DNA from: Simmondsia chinensis
Lineage: Eukaryota; Streptophyta; Magnoliopsida; Caryophyllales; Simmondsiaceae
Assembly (NCBI GenBank): GCA_018398585.1
Contig: JAGTTD010000026.1
Coordinates: 3,787,001 to 3,851,000, forward strand
Length of the DNA stretch: 64,000 nt
Direction of reading: 5' to 3'
Of this stretch, positions 22,618 to 33,733 are shown piece by piece. Position 1 is the stretch's first letter. Every line of letters starts with the position of its first letter. A model generated the notes under the pieces. The model saw nothing but the letters and a program-made list of their open reading frames with translations. It did not search any database and had not been told where the DNA came from. The translations under genes were made by a program, and so were the position numbers.

Positions 22618-24690
22618 AAATTACAAAAAATTCATCTCAAAAAAACTCCCTTCACTTTTAAACAAAGCATTTAATGCTCTCATTTTTTTAAAATCTTTTA
22701 CTTTACCCCCAATTAATTTTTTATGATCATTTACACCTTAAAATGGATAAAAGTGCCCTTTTGGTCACTAAAGTGACCACAAATAGCCGACTTAGTTACT
22801 CAACTTTTAAAAAATATTACATTTAATCACTAAAGTCATTTAAAATAGATATGTTGATCACCCAACTCAAATTTTGAAAACTTCGGTCACCCAACTCCTA
22901 ATAAAAATTTTCATTTGATCACCTAAATGATTTAAAATAGATAAATTTGTCACCCAAATCATATTTTGAAATATTCGATAATCAACTCCTAATGAAAATC
23001 TATTAGTAACCCAACTAGTTTCAAATATTTAAGTTGGTCATCCTAGATAAATTTTGGAGAACTCTATCACCAACTTTAAAACAATTCATTTGATCACTTA
23101 TGCAATTTTAAAATGATAAATTCTTTACTGAAATATAAAAATAACAAATTTAAAACTTCTAACAAATTTAATCACTTATATAAATTTACAGATAAATTTA
23201 TAGGGACAAAATAAATTTACAGATATATCAATTTTTAATTTGAAAATGGGGTTTTTTTTTTTTTTTTTATTGACTAAAATGGGCGTTGGAGTGAAACCCC
23301 TGTTTTTAATCAATTTGGGAGGGAAATTTTGACAAATGTATTTAATTTAGAATTAATATTTCAATTCTTAGTCTTTTATAATTATAAACATATTTAAATT
23401 ATTTTCATTTTTTGTTTAAAATATTTTTTATATTTATTTTATAACAAAATTTATTACTTATCTTTTAACTTTTATTGAATATTAATAACAAGATAAGGGG
23501 TAGCTTAGTTAAAAAATAAAAGATGAGGCACAGTTTGGGGGAAAAAAAGTGAGGATAAATTTCAATAAAGCTATAAAACTGGAGACCAATAAAATAAATA
23601 ATTTAAAGATATAATTAAATTTATTTTTTTTATTAGAGCAGTGAATTTATTAATTTAAAGCACTTGGGTTACTAAATATAATTTTTTATTAGAAGTTGAG
23701 TGATTGAATCATTTAAAATTTGAGTTACGTGACCAACTTGTCTATTTTAAATGATTTGATGACTAAAAGAGACTTTTAATAAGAGCTAAGTAATCAAATC
23801 TTTCAAAATTTAAGTTTGGTGACAAAATTGGTCATTTTTTATCACTTTAATGATCAAAAGGAGACTTTTGTACTCAAAAGTAATGTTTCAATTTATTTTT
23901 AGAAGGGGCTTCTACGTTTTTAGGTAAAAATGAGTAGTTCTTATAATTTTAGTAAAATATAAGACGTTTTCATATATTTATAAGAAATAATTATTTTAAT
24001 TAATTATGGTAATGACATCATAAGTTTAGAAGATACTAAAATATTTTTAGATATAAAATAATATAAAATAAATTACAACGCTTTTTTGTTAAAAATAAAA
24101 TTTAAAATTAGATTAATAAATTAAAAATTAAAAAATATAAGAAATTAAAATTTTGAAAATAAACTATGAAAAAAATTGAAAAACTGAACTAAGAAAATAT
24201 TACTAAATTTTTTCAAACTTTTACAAAAATTATTTTTTTCATAATTTGTTTTTAATTTTTAATTTCCTACATTTTTTAAAATTTAAATTTATTAATCTAA
24301 TTTTAAAATTACTTTAAACAAAAAATTACTCTATTTTATCTTATAATATTTTTTATAAAAATTTAAAAAATATTTGTTCATCTTCTAAATTTATAACATT
24401 ATGACTATAATTGATTAAAATAATTATTTTTTATAAATATATGAAACCTTCTTATTTTTTGTTAAAAATATAAAAACTCTTAAATTTTGTTTATAAAATC
24501 TCTTTTAAAAATAAAATTAAATACTTAACCTCTTACTTTTGAGGTAAAAATGGTCATAAAAAATTAATTAGAAGCAAAGTGATGAATTTTGAAAAGTGAG
24601 AACGTTAAGTGTTTGGTTTTAGAGGTGATGATGGTTTCTTTTTATACTTTTGAGGCAAAAATCATGAGATTTTTCTGTAATATACTCTAA
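22618..24690. repeat. Nested foldback (inverted-repeat) cluster
   Basis: Three nested or adjacent hairpins: 22740-22960 pairs with 23655-23885 (GTCACCCAACT / AGTTGAGTGATTG style arms). 23886-24190 pairs with 24215-24520, a long AT-rich palindrome centred near 24200. The outer arms 22618-22738 and 24525-24690 pair more weakly. No coding. Likely MITE-type elements inserted into each other. Confidence 0.65.
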
Positions 24691-25875
24691 ATTTTTCAAC
24701 AGTAAAATATCTTATTGTATATATTAAAATATTAATATTAAATCATGAATTTTTATTTCTAGAATTAGCTGTTCTTAAGCAACAAATCTAGAATAGCCAA
24801 GTGATATCCCTTTTGTTTATTCAATGAGAACCTGCCAATTTGTACCATGTGCGGTTATCATTTTCTAGGAGCAAAATTATCTTTTGCATGTTCTTGTTAT
24901 ATTCTATACTGCCAATTAAATTAAATTAAATAATTTATATTATATTTAATTAAATATCAAATTAAGTAAGTCTTAAGTTGTAATTTAAAATTTTCAAATA
25001 CAAAATTTATAAATAAATTAGAAAAATCATGACTTAGGTGGCTTGAAATTTTGATCACTTATATCCTAATATTTCAATAACGATATATTTAATATTTAAA
25101 TGTTTTATCATATAGATACCTAGTAGCAGAATTTGATGACTATTTATAGGAATCTGACCAATTTATGCAAAAAAAAGTTTTTTTTGGACAAATACATAAA
25201 AAGTTGATGTAGTATATTACTATAATAACATACATATAACTTATGTTAATATTTTCAGTAAAAATTTAGTGAATTATGATAAAATGCTTAGCGAAATTTT
25301 GGTATAAACTACCTATATGTTATCTAAAGTATGTGTAATATCTCGTCAAATTTTCATAAATATTCTTATTTATTGTTAGAATTATGTTCTAATTTAGCAT
25401 TTTTCAACTAAAATATATCAAATTTTGGCCAAAGAGTACTTAAGTGATAAAATTATAAAATTTGCAAATACTAAGTGACAAAATTTTTAAAGCTATGGGT
25501 ACTCCATTATATAATTTAAAATACAAGGGTATCTAAGTATAAATAGTAATGCTCAAAAATATTCGTAACCAAAATACATAACTGAATTTTCGAAACATCA
25601 ATATAAAAATACCTGGTTCGGTTAACCGAACCAAATAAATTTGAGGTATTTGGGGACGATGATGTTTAGTGATCATATCCATGTCGACTAACCGAAAGCC
25701 GGTTAACCGATCTTTTCAATTACCATAATGGTTAGAAATTATTAAGTGTTTTAGTTACAATTAACTGAATCATAAACACCCCCTAAAATAAATGATAAGA
25801 TTTTTCTTACTGAAAACTACCTACATTTTAAATGAGGTATCAGAAAACTACTTAACTTTTAATTTTTCAAAGTCG
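24691..25875. other. AT-rich intergenic with ACCTAA-type dispersed repeat
   Basis: No gene. 25030-25530 begins with TGATCACTTATATCCTAATATTTCAATAACG-like text and ends with inverted-type AAGTGATAAAATT words, similar to 35195-35710. 25612-25720 carries a GGTTCGGTTAACCGAACC palindrome-like patch. Confidence 0.4.
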
Positions 25876-25961
25876 CATCTATTACTAACACCCCGCTTAT
25901 GCGGGAGCCCTTGAGGCACTGGGATTGTTGTTGTTGTTGTTCTTCATCTAATACTGACACC
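25876..25961 (+). mobile_element. 52-bp ultra-truncated Angio-tail insertion (copy E)
   Basis: CATCTATTACTAACACC (25876-25892) and CATCTAATACTGACACC (25945-25961) are a 17-bp duplication with two mismatches. Between them is only the very end of the tail module: CCGCTTATGCGGGAGCCCTT, GAGGCACTGGGA, and (TTG)n. Confidence 0.75.
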
Positions 25962-26360
25962 GTTAACCTTCCTTTAAAATAAATAAGAAATTACCAAATT
26001 ATCTTCAATAAAACTTATTTTTTATCAATGAAATATAAACAAGTTTACAAATAAAAAATACTTCTAAATTTTTTAGAGGCAAAAGCTTATAGTAGTCCGC
26101 CAAACCCTGAATAATTTTACAAATTTAAAGGTAAAGGGTAATTTTGTAATTTGTAAAATAAATTACTTAATACAATTTAATTAAATTAAGTTAAACTTGG
26201 TGTTTTGATATATTTATACTCCAAAACGCAGCGAATCATTTGACAGAAGGCCAACAATATCAGAATTAGATATAGCTTTGAAAAATTAAAAAAAGTTAGG
26301 TAATTTTTGATACCACATCTAAAATATAATTAATTTTTAATAAAAAAATAATAATAAATG

Positions 26361-26370
26361 ATAATATAAA
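26361..26370 (+). promoter_or_regulatory. Candidate TATA box for the Sec14-like gene
   Basis: ATAATATAAA lies about 25-30 bp before a C/T-rich start (CTCTATACTTCTCTCTCCC) of a leader-like exon. Position and context only; no transcript evidence. Confidence 0.3.
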
Positions 26371-26389
26371 CTCTATACTTCTCTCTCCC

Positions 26390-26589
26390 TCAAACACGCA
26401 CTTCCTGGTCCTGGTGCTGCCAGTTTCTGTTTGGCAGTGTTGCAGCTCCTCCAAATACTACCAACCAAAACAACAAACAAACAAAAAAAAAAAAAAAGAA
26501 AAGAAATTAAAATTCAGATAATTTCGAGTTGCATCTTCTCCGTCTCTTTTTCTGAAGAAATTCTGCTGTGTTTCTGTGCTTTTAATCAG
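26390..26589 (+). other. Candidate non-coding 5' UTR exon of the Sec14-like gene
   Basis: CT-rich, CAAACA-rich leader-like DNA (TTCTCCGTCTCTTTTTCTG) ends with TTAATCAG|GTAATTT, a good donor. The next plausible acceptor in the leader is TTGTAG|GTCAAAC at 33621/33623, just before the coding start at 33668. This would make a 7-kb leader intron. It is inference from sequence style and strand; the exon could belong to another transcript. Confidence 0.4.
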
Positions 26590-26651
26590 GTAATTTGGTT
26601 CTCTCTTTCTCCTTTTTTTGTTCTTCACAATAATATGAGATTATTGATTTT

Positions 26652-27150
26652 GAGTTATTTACACCAATTACTCATGTGTTTTTGTTTTAACGTGTCAAAT
26701 TAGTCATCGTACTTTTTATCCTTTTATAATTTATGTTTTGTGAATTTAGTCTTTAATCAAATTTAAGTTAAATTATTGATGTAATTTTAAATAGCATAGC
26801 CATATGAGATGCAACTTACCCACTATAAATTCACCTGTGCACTAAAGGAATTAGAATTTATCTAGGAGATTATGTAAGTTATTTGAAAGAGTTGGAAATT
26901 GCTTAGCAAGTTTTACTTCCTATATTCTGTCTACTTTCTGCCAATTCAACAAAAGTCAAAATCCGACTATCCCATAAATTTTTACTTCGTACATATCAAA
27001 CAAGATCTTAATTTAATCCAATCACATTGAAAATTTTATTAACACTTAATATAATTCTTATCCAGAAGACCAAATTAACACAATATAATTATACATGGAC
27101 TAAAAGACATAATAAAAAATACAACTATTAAATTGACTAAGCGATGATCA
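26652..27150. mobile_element. MITE of the GTTATTTACACC / GTC-AATTTAG family, interrupted
   Basis: The left part (GAGTTATTTACACCA, GTGTCAAATTAGTCATCG) and the right part (CAAATTAACACAATATAATT, ATGGACTAAAAGACA) match the two halves of the intact copy at 63461-63834. Another MITE fragment (26846-27010) sits between them. Confidence 0.6.
26846..27010. mobile_element. Partial TTTGGTTGTCAT-family MITE
   Basis: It shares GGAATTAGAATTTA, GTAAGTTA and CTTCC.ATATTCTG.CTACTTTCTGCCAA with the copies at 27338 and 28183. Confidence 0.5.
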
Positions 27151-27337
27151 AAGGGAAAAAAAAAACAAAAAATTTTGACTAAGCAAAACTTAGAATTTTT
27201 AATGTGGAAATTTGATTATATTTGATCATATTTGGAGATTTACACCGTCTCGATCTAGAAAAGATTGATTGTGTTATTTAGGAATATTTATTTGTAGTTC
27301 TGGATTTTTAAAACAGAAAGACATTAAAAAAAAAAGG

Positions 27338-27618
27338 AGGAATCGTTTGGTTGTCATGTAAATTAAATTCTTATGGGAAGTTGTTTTTTTGGTAATTCAA
27401 TTCATGTATCAACTTTTTAAGAAGTAAGTAAACCATATTTGGTAGTCATAATAGGAATTATAACTTCCTTCATGAGACTGGTTAAAAATAAGGAAATTAG
27501 AACTTACTTAGGGGTTATGTAAGTTCCATCCTGCATTTTGTCCACTTCCTGCCAACCAAATAAGAGCCAAAATCTATATTTCCTATGAATTTCTACTTCT
27601 TACATAACGAACAAGGTC
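27338..27618. mobile_element. TTTGGTTGTCAT-family MITE, copy 2
   Basis: It starts near CGTTTGGTTGTCATG and ends ATAACGAACAAGGTC, with internal AATTAGAACTTACTTAGGGG as in the 28183 copy. Confidence 0.6.
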
Positions 27619-28182
27619 TAAGTTGTTTCTCTATACACTAAAAAATAAGAAACAATCTCAAACAAGTATCGATTTTTAGTTGTAATTTTTAATTTTTAAG
27701 TAATATTAAACAAGATTTTTAAAATAAATTTATTATTATTATTATTTTTTGTTGTCATCCTAAACTAAAAAAAAATTGAAAAGCAAAAATCAAAATGTAT
27801 AAAAATGGTTTCTAAAAAAGATTTTTAATTTCTCTAAACTTTAAAACTACAAAATAGGCCTTGAGCTATTAGGTTAAAATTCAAGTATCATTTCATACTC
27901 CAACGGAGTCCTTGGCGCACGAACAATTGATGGACTCATCCCATTTATTATATTTTGATTCTCTCTCTTGTTCTTTTGAATTGTGATGATGTCGCTTTGT
28001 TTTCTCTTTTGTACTGCGCTTTTATGCAGTCTAGCTCAGGCCTAACTTTGCGGGTGTGCCTGTTTTGTGTTGCGGCACTTGTCGCTAATTATTAGAAAAG
28101 AAAGGGACTCGGCCCATATTCTGCGGGGAACTTACATTGATATTACAAACAGAGTCCATTGAAATTTGAAATTTGAAATTAA

Positions 28183-28505
28183 GGCCTTGTTTGGTTGACA
28201 TAGCAATTAAATTTCTATGGGAATTGTATTTTCCAAGGGATCAATTTCTGTCTTAAATAGATACAAAATATTTGGTTGTCAGATAGAAAATAAAACTTCC
28301 TTGAAAATTAGGTAAAAACAAATGAATTAGAACTTACTTAGGGAGATAGATAAGTTACTTCCCACATTTAAAAAGAATTGGAATTGCTAAGGAATTTTCA
28401 CTTCCCGTGTTCTGCCAATTTCCTGGTAACCAAACAAGAGAACAAATGCCCACTTTCCATGAATTCCAATTCCCTACATTTACTTCCTGATAACCAAATA
28501 AGGTC
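28183..28505. mobile_element. TTTGGTTGTCAT-family MITE, copy 3 (full)
   Basis: The ends GGCCTTGTTTGGTTGAC and, as reverse complement of the right end, GACCTTATTTGGTTATC are inverted repeats. Three copies lie within 1.7 kb of the presumed leader intron. The target duplication is not clear. Confidence 0.68.
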
Positions 28506-28644
28506 GGAGAGTCTTGTTTAAAGAAACACTTATAGTATATCAAGAGAATTATTATTTCAAAAGTTTAAGCAGTCAGATACATTGCCGACAAATGCTACAA
28601 GGAACTTGTCAATTTTATATAGTTGCAAACATTAGTAGATATGT

Positions 28645-29070
28645 AACTATGTCCCTCCTTTGGCGAGTTGGTTTTTTAGGTAGACTTAGACCCGATACCT
28701 TGTATAATGGTATTAGAGTTGGGCTTAATTTCTGATGTTTGGGCCACATATGCCGGGTATAATTGGTATATGTAGTTATTTGGCATGGTCTATGCTATGA
28801 GTGAGAACATGTGTGTTAAATATCTCACATTGTTACGGTATGTTGACATGTGTCAACTTGTTTGGCAAGGGCATCCCTTCCTTGGTAAATTGGTTTTACG
28901 GGCAAAGTTAGGCGCGATATCCTATAAAATGGTATTAAAAACTAGGCTTAATTTTTAATGTTTGAGCCCCTAATATTGATGTCTGCAGTTATTTCGCATG
29001 GTCTGTGTTGTGCTTGAGGGTGTGTGTGTTAAACATCTAACATAGCCTAGGTATGTTGATGTGTAACTGG
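28645..29070 (+). mobile_element. Tandem TRIM array (LTR-internal-LTR-internal-LTR)
   Basis: A unit of about 215 bp repeats. LTR ends before PBS-like TGGTATTAGAG at 28708. The next LTR starts TGTTAAATATCTCACATTG at 28814 and ends before TGGTATTAAAA at 28930. A third starts TGTTAAACATCTAACATAG at 29027 and is truncated. The shared text CCTTGGTAAATTGGTTTTACGG / CTTTGGCGAGTTGGTTTTTTAGG shows the relation. Such arrays arise by unequal recombination between LTRs. Confidence 0.7.
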
Positions 29071-29658
29071 TTTTCCTAGTGGTGTTGGTCTAATATCTAA
29101 AAATGAGTAAATTTTAATAAAAAATATCTTTTGATTGGAACTATCTCGAGATGAAAATTTTTTAAAAATTTTATTTTTCTTCCAACCAAACCGAACCTGA
29201 ATATAGATGAGAACTCATTTGGGATTGTTATACCAACTATTGAAAGAGAAGATCAAGTTTTCAAAACGCAGCAATTAGTTGTACTTTTAATCTTTAAAAC
29301 ATTTATAAGACTCTTCTTTTTCATATCATTATTATTAGAATAAGGGCCTGGGATTTTTAAAGTATCCCTTGATAATATTAATAAGTTTTATGATTAAAAT
29401 TTTTATAATTTGTGGTACATGAAGGTTCTGCTTAAAATTTTTGCTTGTGACCCTGAAAACGTTAGGATTGACCCTGATTAGAATATATATGCTAAAATTG
29501 TTATTAATTGTTAGTCAAATTTTCCAATTAGGAATATAGTTTGATTTATTTTCAAGTAGTGATCTAATAATTAGAGTTATTTTTCTCTTAGAATTTCAAT
29601 TTTTAAGAGTTTTTACTTGTTCAAAGTATATTTTTCTATTATAGGATTTTAGTTTTAA

Positions 29659-29978
29659 GAGTTAAAGTTGTTCTAAACATCTTTAGTTTATGACTATAGT
29701 TGTCTCAGAAATTGAATGCTATGCTTCGATAGATTAGGAGCTCGATTGTCCTTCTTTTCCTGTCTTTTGGCTTTGTCCTGTTTCTAAGTCATCTCTAGTG
29801 GTGGTTGAGGCTTTTAGGGTATGCCTATTTTTGCTAGTACTCCTGCCTATTCTGGTTTGTTGTTTTGATCTCCATTTTTATACGAGTTGACTTAGGGCTC
29901 GTTTGTTTGAGTTGCCTGCTTTGTATCGTGACTCTATTGCTAATTATCAAAAAAAAGAAGAGGAGTTTAAGTTGTTTT
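29659..29978 (+). mobile_element. Poly(A)-ended retroposon with 16-bp duplication
   Basis: GAGTTAAAGTTGTTCT (29659-29674) and GAGTTTAAGTTGTTTT (29963-29978) flank a G/T-rich sequence ending ATTGCTAATTATC and an A-run (about 29949-29956). Similar ends (AATTATCAAAA or TAGTTATCAAAA) occur at 28085, 34760 and 44340. Probably an L1-mobilised SINE or LINE 3' end. Confidence 0.62.
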
Positions 29979-30396
29979 CTAATTAGAACCTGGAGATAAT
30001 TCTAGCTATTTTATATTTAGGAATCCTTTTTTAAGTTCTATAAATCAGGATCCTATTTTCATTGCAAGCAAGCTTTGATATTTGATTAGTTAAAGTTGAT
30101 ATTTGATTACCCATCGTGTTATTTCAGGTAGAAACAAATTAACCTGAACCCTCTTTTAGTCATCTCCTACCTTCATAATTCGATTAAAGAAAAGTTGTCA
30201 AAATCCGCCTTCAATCTCGTTTTAGTTGCACCCTGCATTAAAATATAAAGTTATTCAGTTTCCAAACTATCACACACTAAAGATGCAAACTCTCCTTACT
30301 AGTCGATGGATTTCGATCTTATCATATCTTATCGTGTATACGCTATTTGTATTTCATTTTTATATCGTTTTGTGCTGGACTATTTTTCTATATATT

Positions 30397-30676
30397 ATGA
30401 CAGGCCGACAATACCTAAGACCACTAACATGCAAGCACTGGATCCCATTAAAACTCCGAAGTTAAGCGTGCTTAGGCGAGAGTAGTACTAAGATGGGTGA
30501 CTTCTTGAGAAGTCCTTGTGTTGCACCCCTCAGGTTGGGGGTTCTCGGAAACAACCTCCCTTCAGGCTAGCATCCGGAAAGGGGAAGGCTGCGTACATCC
30601 ACCCCTCTCCAAAGACCCTGCTTAAGCGGGAGCCCTTGGAGCACTGAGAATGTTGCTTGCATGATAGGCCGACAAT
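30397..30676 (+). mobile_element. 5S rRNA-headed SINE (copy F), 16-bp target duplication
   Basis: ATGACAGGCCGACAAT (30397-30412) and ATGATAGGCCGACAAT (30661-30676) flank the element. The head has GCACTGGATCCCATTAAAAC, GTTAAGCGTGCTTAGGCGAG, AGATGGGTGACTTC. The tail has GGAAACAACCTCCCTTCAGG, GGCTGCGTACATCCACCCC, GCGGGAGCCCTTGGAGCACT. It is a nearly complete plus-strand copy inside the presumed leader intron. Confidence 0.87.
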
Positions 30677-31136
30677 CCTAGAATTTAAAGATTACAATAT
30701 TATTAAATTTCTCTCATACTTTTTTCTTTTCTGCTTTTGCTTTTAATTTTTTGGTGGAAAAGGTGAATGTTAATAGTGACAAAGCAATAATAGTGGAAGA
30801 GTGTGTTGGTTGTGACACGAAATTCATGTGACAAGCTTTTAATTATCTTCTCACAAGTTTTAACTAATGTCCACTTATCTCATGGCCCATTTTTAAGTTG
30901 CCATGTCAATTATGTTTTCTTTCTCACTTCCCTTATGATTTGTTGGTAATAGAGATGACAATGGGGCAGGCCGAGTATGGGGTATCCTGTATTCTCTTTT
31001 TGATGCAGTCAACCTTGTTCCCATACCTGCTGTCTAAATTATACCTACTATGTGGCCCCCACGGTTATGAAAAGGATACTATACGAAACTTATTGGGTAT
31101 AAACCGATTTTTATTGCCTAAATGCAAATTACGATG

Positions 31137-31288
31137 AAAGAACAACATCAACGACAACAACAATCCAGTGCAAAAAGGTTCTTGTCAAGGTAGTGGCTAG
31201 GGAGGCTAAGATATACGCAGTCTTATTTCTATAAGGTGTTACTTTATAGAGAGACTTTTTCTAAAAGGCCGCGCCCTAAAAAGAACAA
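31137..31288 (-). mobile_element. Short Angio-tail retroposon (copy G), 9-bp duplication
   Basis: AAAGAACAA lies at 31137-31145 and 31280-31288. The minus-strand body is a diverged tail module (AGTCTCTCTATAAAG, TGCGTATATC, CACTGGATTGTTGTTGTCG). It has no 5S head; its 5' end is TTCTTTTTAGGGCGCGG, like copies A and J. Confidence 0.72.
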
Positions 31289-31548
31289 TAATCATAAATC
31301 CAAACGTTGAATTTATAGGCAATACAAAAACCCTAAATCCAAAAATGACAGAAAGTCCCTTAATTAGTCAGTCGCTAAACACTAAAATGGCCCAAAAACT
31401 AGTCTGGAGGGTGAATTTAGTCAAACAAGGTGGGACTAGTGGCAAAGCAACTAGCTTTGCATAGTTCATTCCAAGAGTTTCATCTTGATATGCAATGAGC
31501 CCCATAACTCCTTGTTCATAAGAAGTCATATTCGTTTTAAGTCGCAAC

Positions 31549-31801
31549 CAACAACAAAAATAATAATAGATCCAGTGCCTCAAGGGCTCCCGCCTAAGCA
31601 GGGTTTGGGAGGGGTGGATGTACGTAGCCTTACTCCTTCAGGGTGTAACTCTATCGATAGGCTGTTTCCGAGAACCCCAACTTTATAGAATTGGCAACAC
31701 GAGGACTTCCCTGGAGGTCACCCGTCCTGGTACTACTCTCGCCTAAGCACGCTTAACTTCAGAGTTCTAATTGGATCCGGTGCTTTGGTGCCTGGTAAAT
31801 G
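31549..31801 (-). mobile_element. 5S rRNA-headed SINE (copy H)
   Basis: Minus strand: CATTTACCAGGCACCAAAGC, CCGGATCCAATTAGAACTCT, GTTAAGCGTGCTTAGGCGAGA, CAGGACGGGTGACCTCCAGG, then the tail module GGAAACAGCCTATCGATAG, GGCTACGTACATCCACCCC, GCGGGAGCCCTTGAGGCACT and an ATT/GTT-rich end. The flanks share only a short AACCA, so the duplication is unclear. Confidence 0.82.
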
Positions 31802-33059
31802 AACCATGTTCATTATTTCCAACTTGACCTTTTGGCTTCTGACAATCCAATTACTTCATGAACTCTTCTACTCGTCCTACACCACATCCATTTTGTCAAA
31901 AATTATAGTCTAGTTTTTAACCAAATAGATAGAAATTTAGACTTGACTATTTTACGTTCCTTCACATGTTTGTCAAGAACATGGTGGGTCCTCCCCTATT
32001 CTTTTCTTCTCTTTTCATTATTATTGACTTTCAGGCATCTTGGAAATTTAAAAGCCTCATCTTTTGGAGATATTTTTCTCAATTTGAAGCACTTTGTGTG
32101 GCCACTAGCTCACTACAATGTGCTTTACAACATGCTTATCACATACCTTGTGCATATAAATTAAGGTTTATATTAAGAACGAGACTATCGGGGTATGCAG
32201 TTGAGACATTTTGTTCAAGGAGGCTCTCATGCCATGATGAAGTACTTACTATTTCAAAAGTTTAAGTGTCTGTAATTGGTATCATTTTCTGTTTACGATT
32301 TTACGTTTTTGGGAACCTAAAGCAAGATTTTGAAAACGGTTATTTTGATTTTTGGTTTTCTGTTTTTAGCTTTCATGTTTCTGTCAAAGTGGGAAAAATT
32401 TAAAACAAGAAATCAAACGTAGGAGAAAATCATATCTAAGATATGGTGGTTAGTTTCTGAAAAAAATTAAAAATTGCAAATAGAAGGTCATACCTAACAG
32501 GCGCTAAGCTATTTTGTAAAGATCCAAAAATGATTTTATACTTTGAATAGCAGAGAATTTATTGGTAATGGATTAATTCCCTAGTCATTGAGACTTTTTT
32601 ATTTTTTTTTGGTTTTAAAAATAACATAGGAGTTAGTGATCGAAGGTTAATCATCTAGGTCACAGAAATAGCCTTTTGCCGCGAGTGAGTGTAAGACCAC
32701 ATACATCGAAACCTTTTCAAACCATACTGTGGTGAAAGTCTTGTATACTTGTTAACTATACCATGAGAAGCATTTCTATAGTTTTAAAGGATCATTTGGC
32801 CAAACTTTGAAAAAACAGTTTTTTGAGAAGCACTTTTCGCATGAACGTTTTTGTAAAAAGCGTTGGGGATAAGAATAGTTTTATCTCAAAAAAATTAGGT
32901 TTTGCTTCTAAGTTTACTTTAGAAAAGAAATCCTATTTTCCTGCCTTATTTAAAAATTAAAAAACAACTTTTGCATTCATTGTGGAGCACTCTTCTTCCG
33001 AGCGAAACACCTTTAGAATCTCAAAAAAGTATCTTTTCAAAAAGAATACCCTTTTTCAA
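31802..33059. other. Intronic or intergenic, mostly unrecognised
   Basis: No gene. Around 32785 a CATTTGGCCAAACT motif and GCTTGTCCAAGCATGC near 33070 look like MITE ends. Confidence 0.4.
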
Positions 33060-33412
33060 GAAAAGAAGCTTGTCCAAGCATGCTGTTAGTAAAAGACGGG
33101 TTTGATTGCATTTTTAACTACTTGGATCATGATAAACCTTTCGTACAAAACATTGGCAAGTAGAGTAGATCGTTGTAAGCCTTTTTAGAACATCAAAATC
33201 TATCGTGATACAGGTAGGAAAAATTTCCTACTTTTGTACAAGAATAACTTGTGTTTCTATAAAAAAAGAAGCTCGGCCAAACATACTATTAATAAAAAAC
33301 AAGTTTGATTGTATTTGTAATTACTAGGATCGTAATAGACGTATAGTAAGAAACATTGGCAAGCAGAATAGCTTGTCCTAAGCCTTTTTAGAACATCGAA
33401 ATCTATCGTGAT
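33060..33412. repeat. Two-copy tandem repeat, about 155 bp, 200-bp period
   Basis: GAAGCTTG.CCAA.CAT.CT, then GTTTGATTG.ATTT, ACATTGGCAAG and AGCCTTTTTAGAACATC.AAATCTATCGTGATA occur at 33066-33215 and again at 33269-33412. Confidence 0.8.
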
Positions 33413-33667
33413 AACATGTTTGCATCCTCTTTTGATCATTTCCTTACTTAAAGATCTTTGGTAACGAACGTACATTTGATTAAGCTTAGTAGCATATCTT
33501 GATACCTGCTTCCGACTTCACTTGATAGGAAAAAGGCTTAAAATATCTGTGTTATCAAGCATTTCTTTACTTATAATAAGTGTTTATGTTATCTCAATCT
33601 GATAATCAACCGACTGTTGTAGGTCAAACTGAAGCATTGATAACTTAGCTTGCAACTGTGGGCGGCG

Positions 33668-33733
33668 ATGTTTATTTGGAAGAGGAATTCTCATGAGATT
33701 AGGGACAATGACACGCTTGATCACGAGTCAAAG
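33668..33733 (+). CDS. Sec14-like gene, coding exon 1
   Basis: The ATG at 33668 starts 22 codons ending AAG|GTAATG. An acceptor TTGTAG at 33617-33622 lies 45 bp upstream of the ATG, implying a spliced leader. The start is chosen because the basic MFxxKR-type N-terminus is usual for this protein group and the phase fits exon 2. Confidence 0.8.

Noticed and set aside
30413..30535. A 5S rRNA gene (also at 17347, and antisense at 10500 and 31700)
   Set aside because: The 5S-like parts are diverged, lack a T-run terminator, continue into the tail module and are flanked by target duplications; they are SINE heads.
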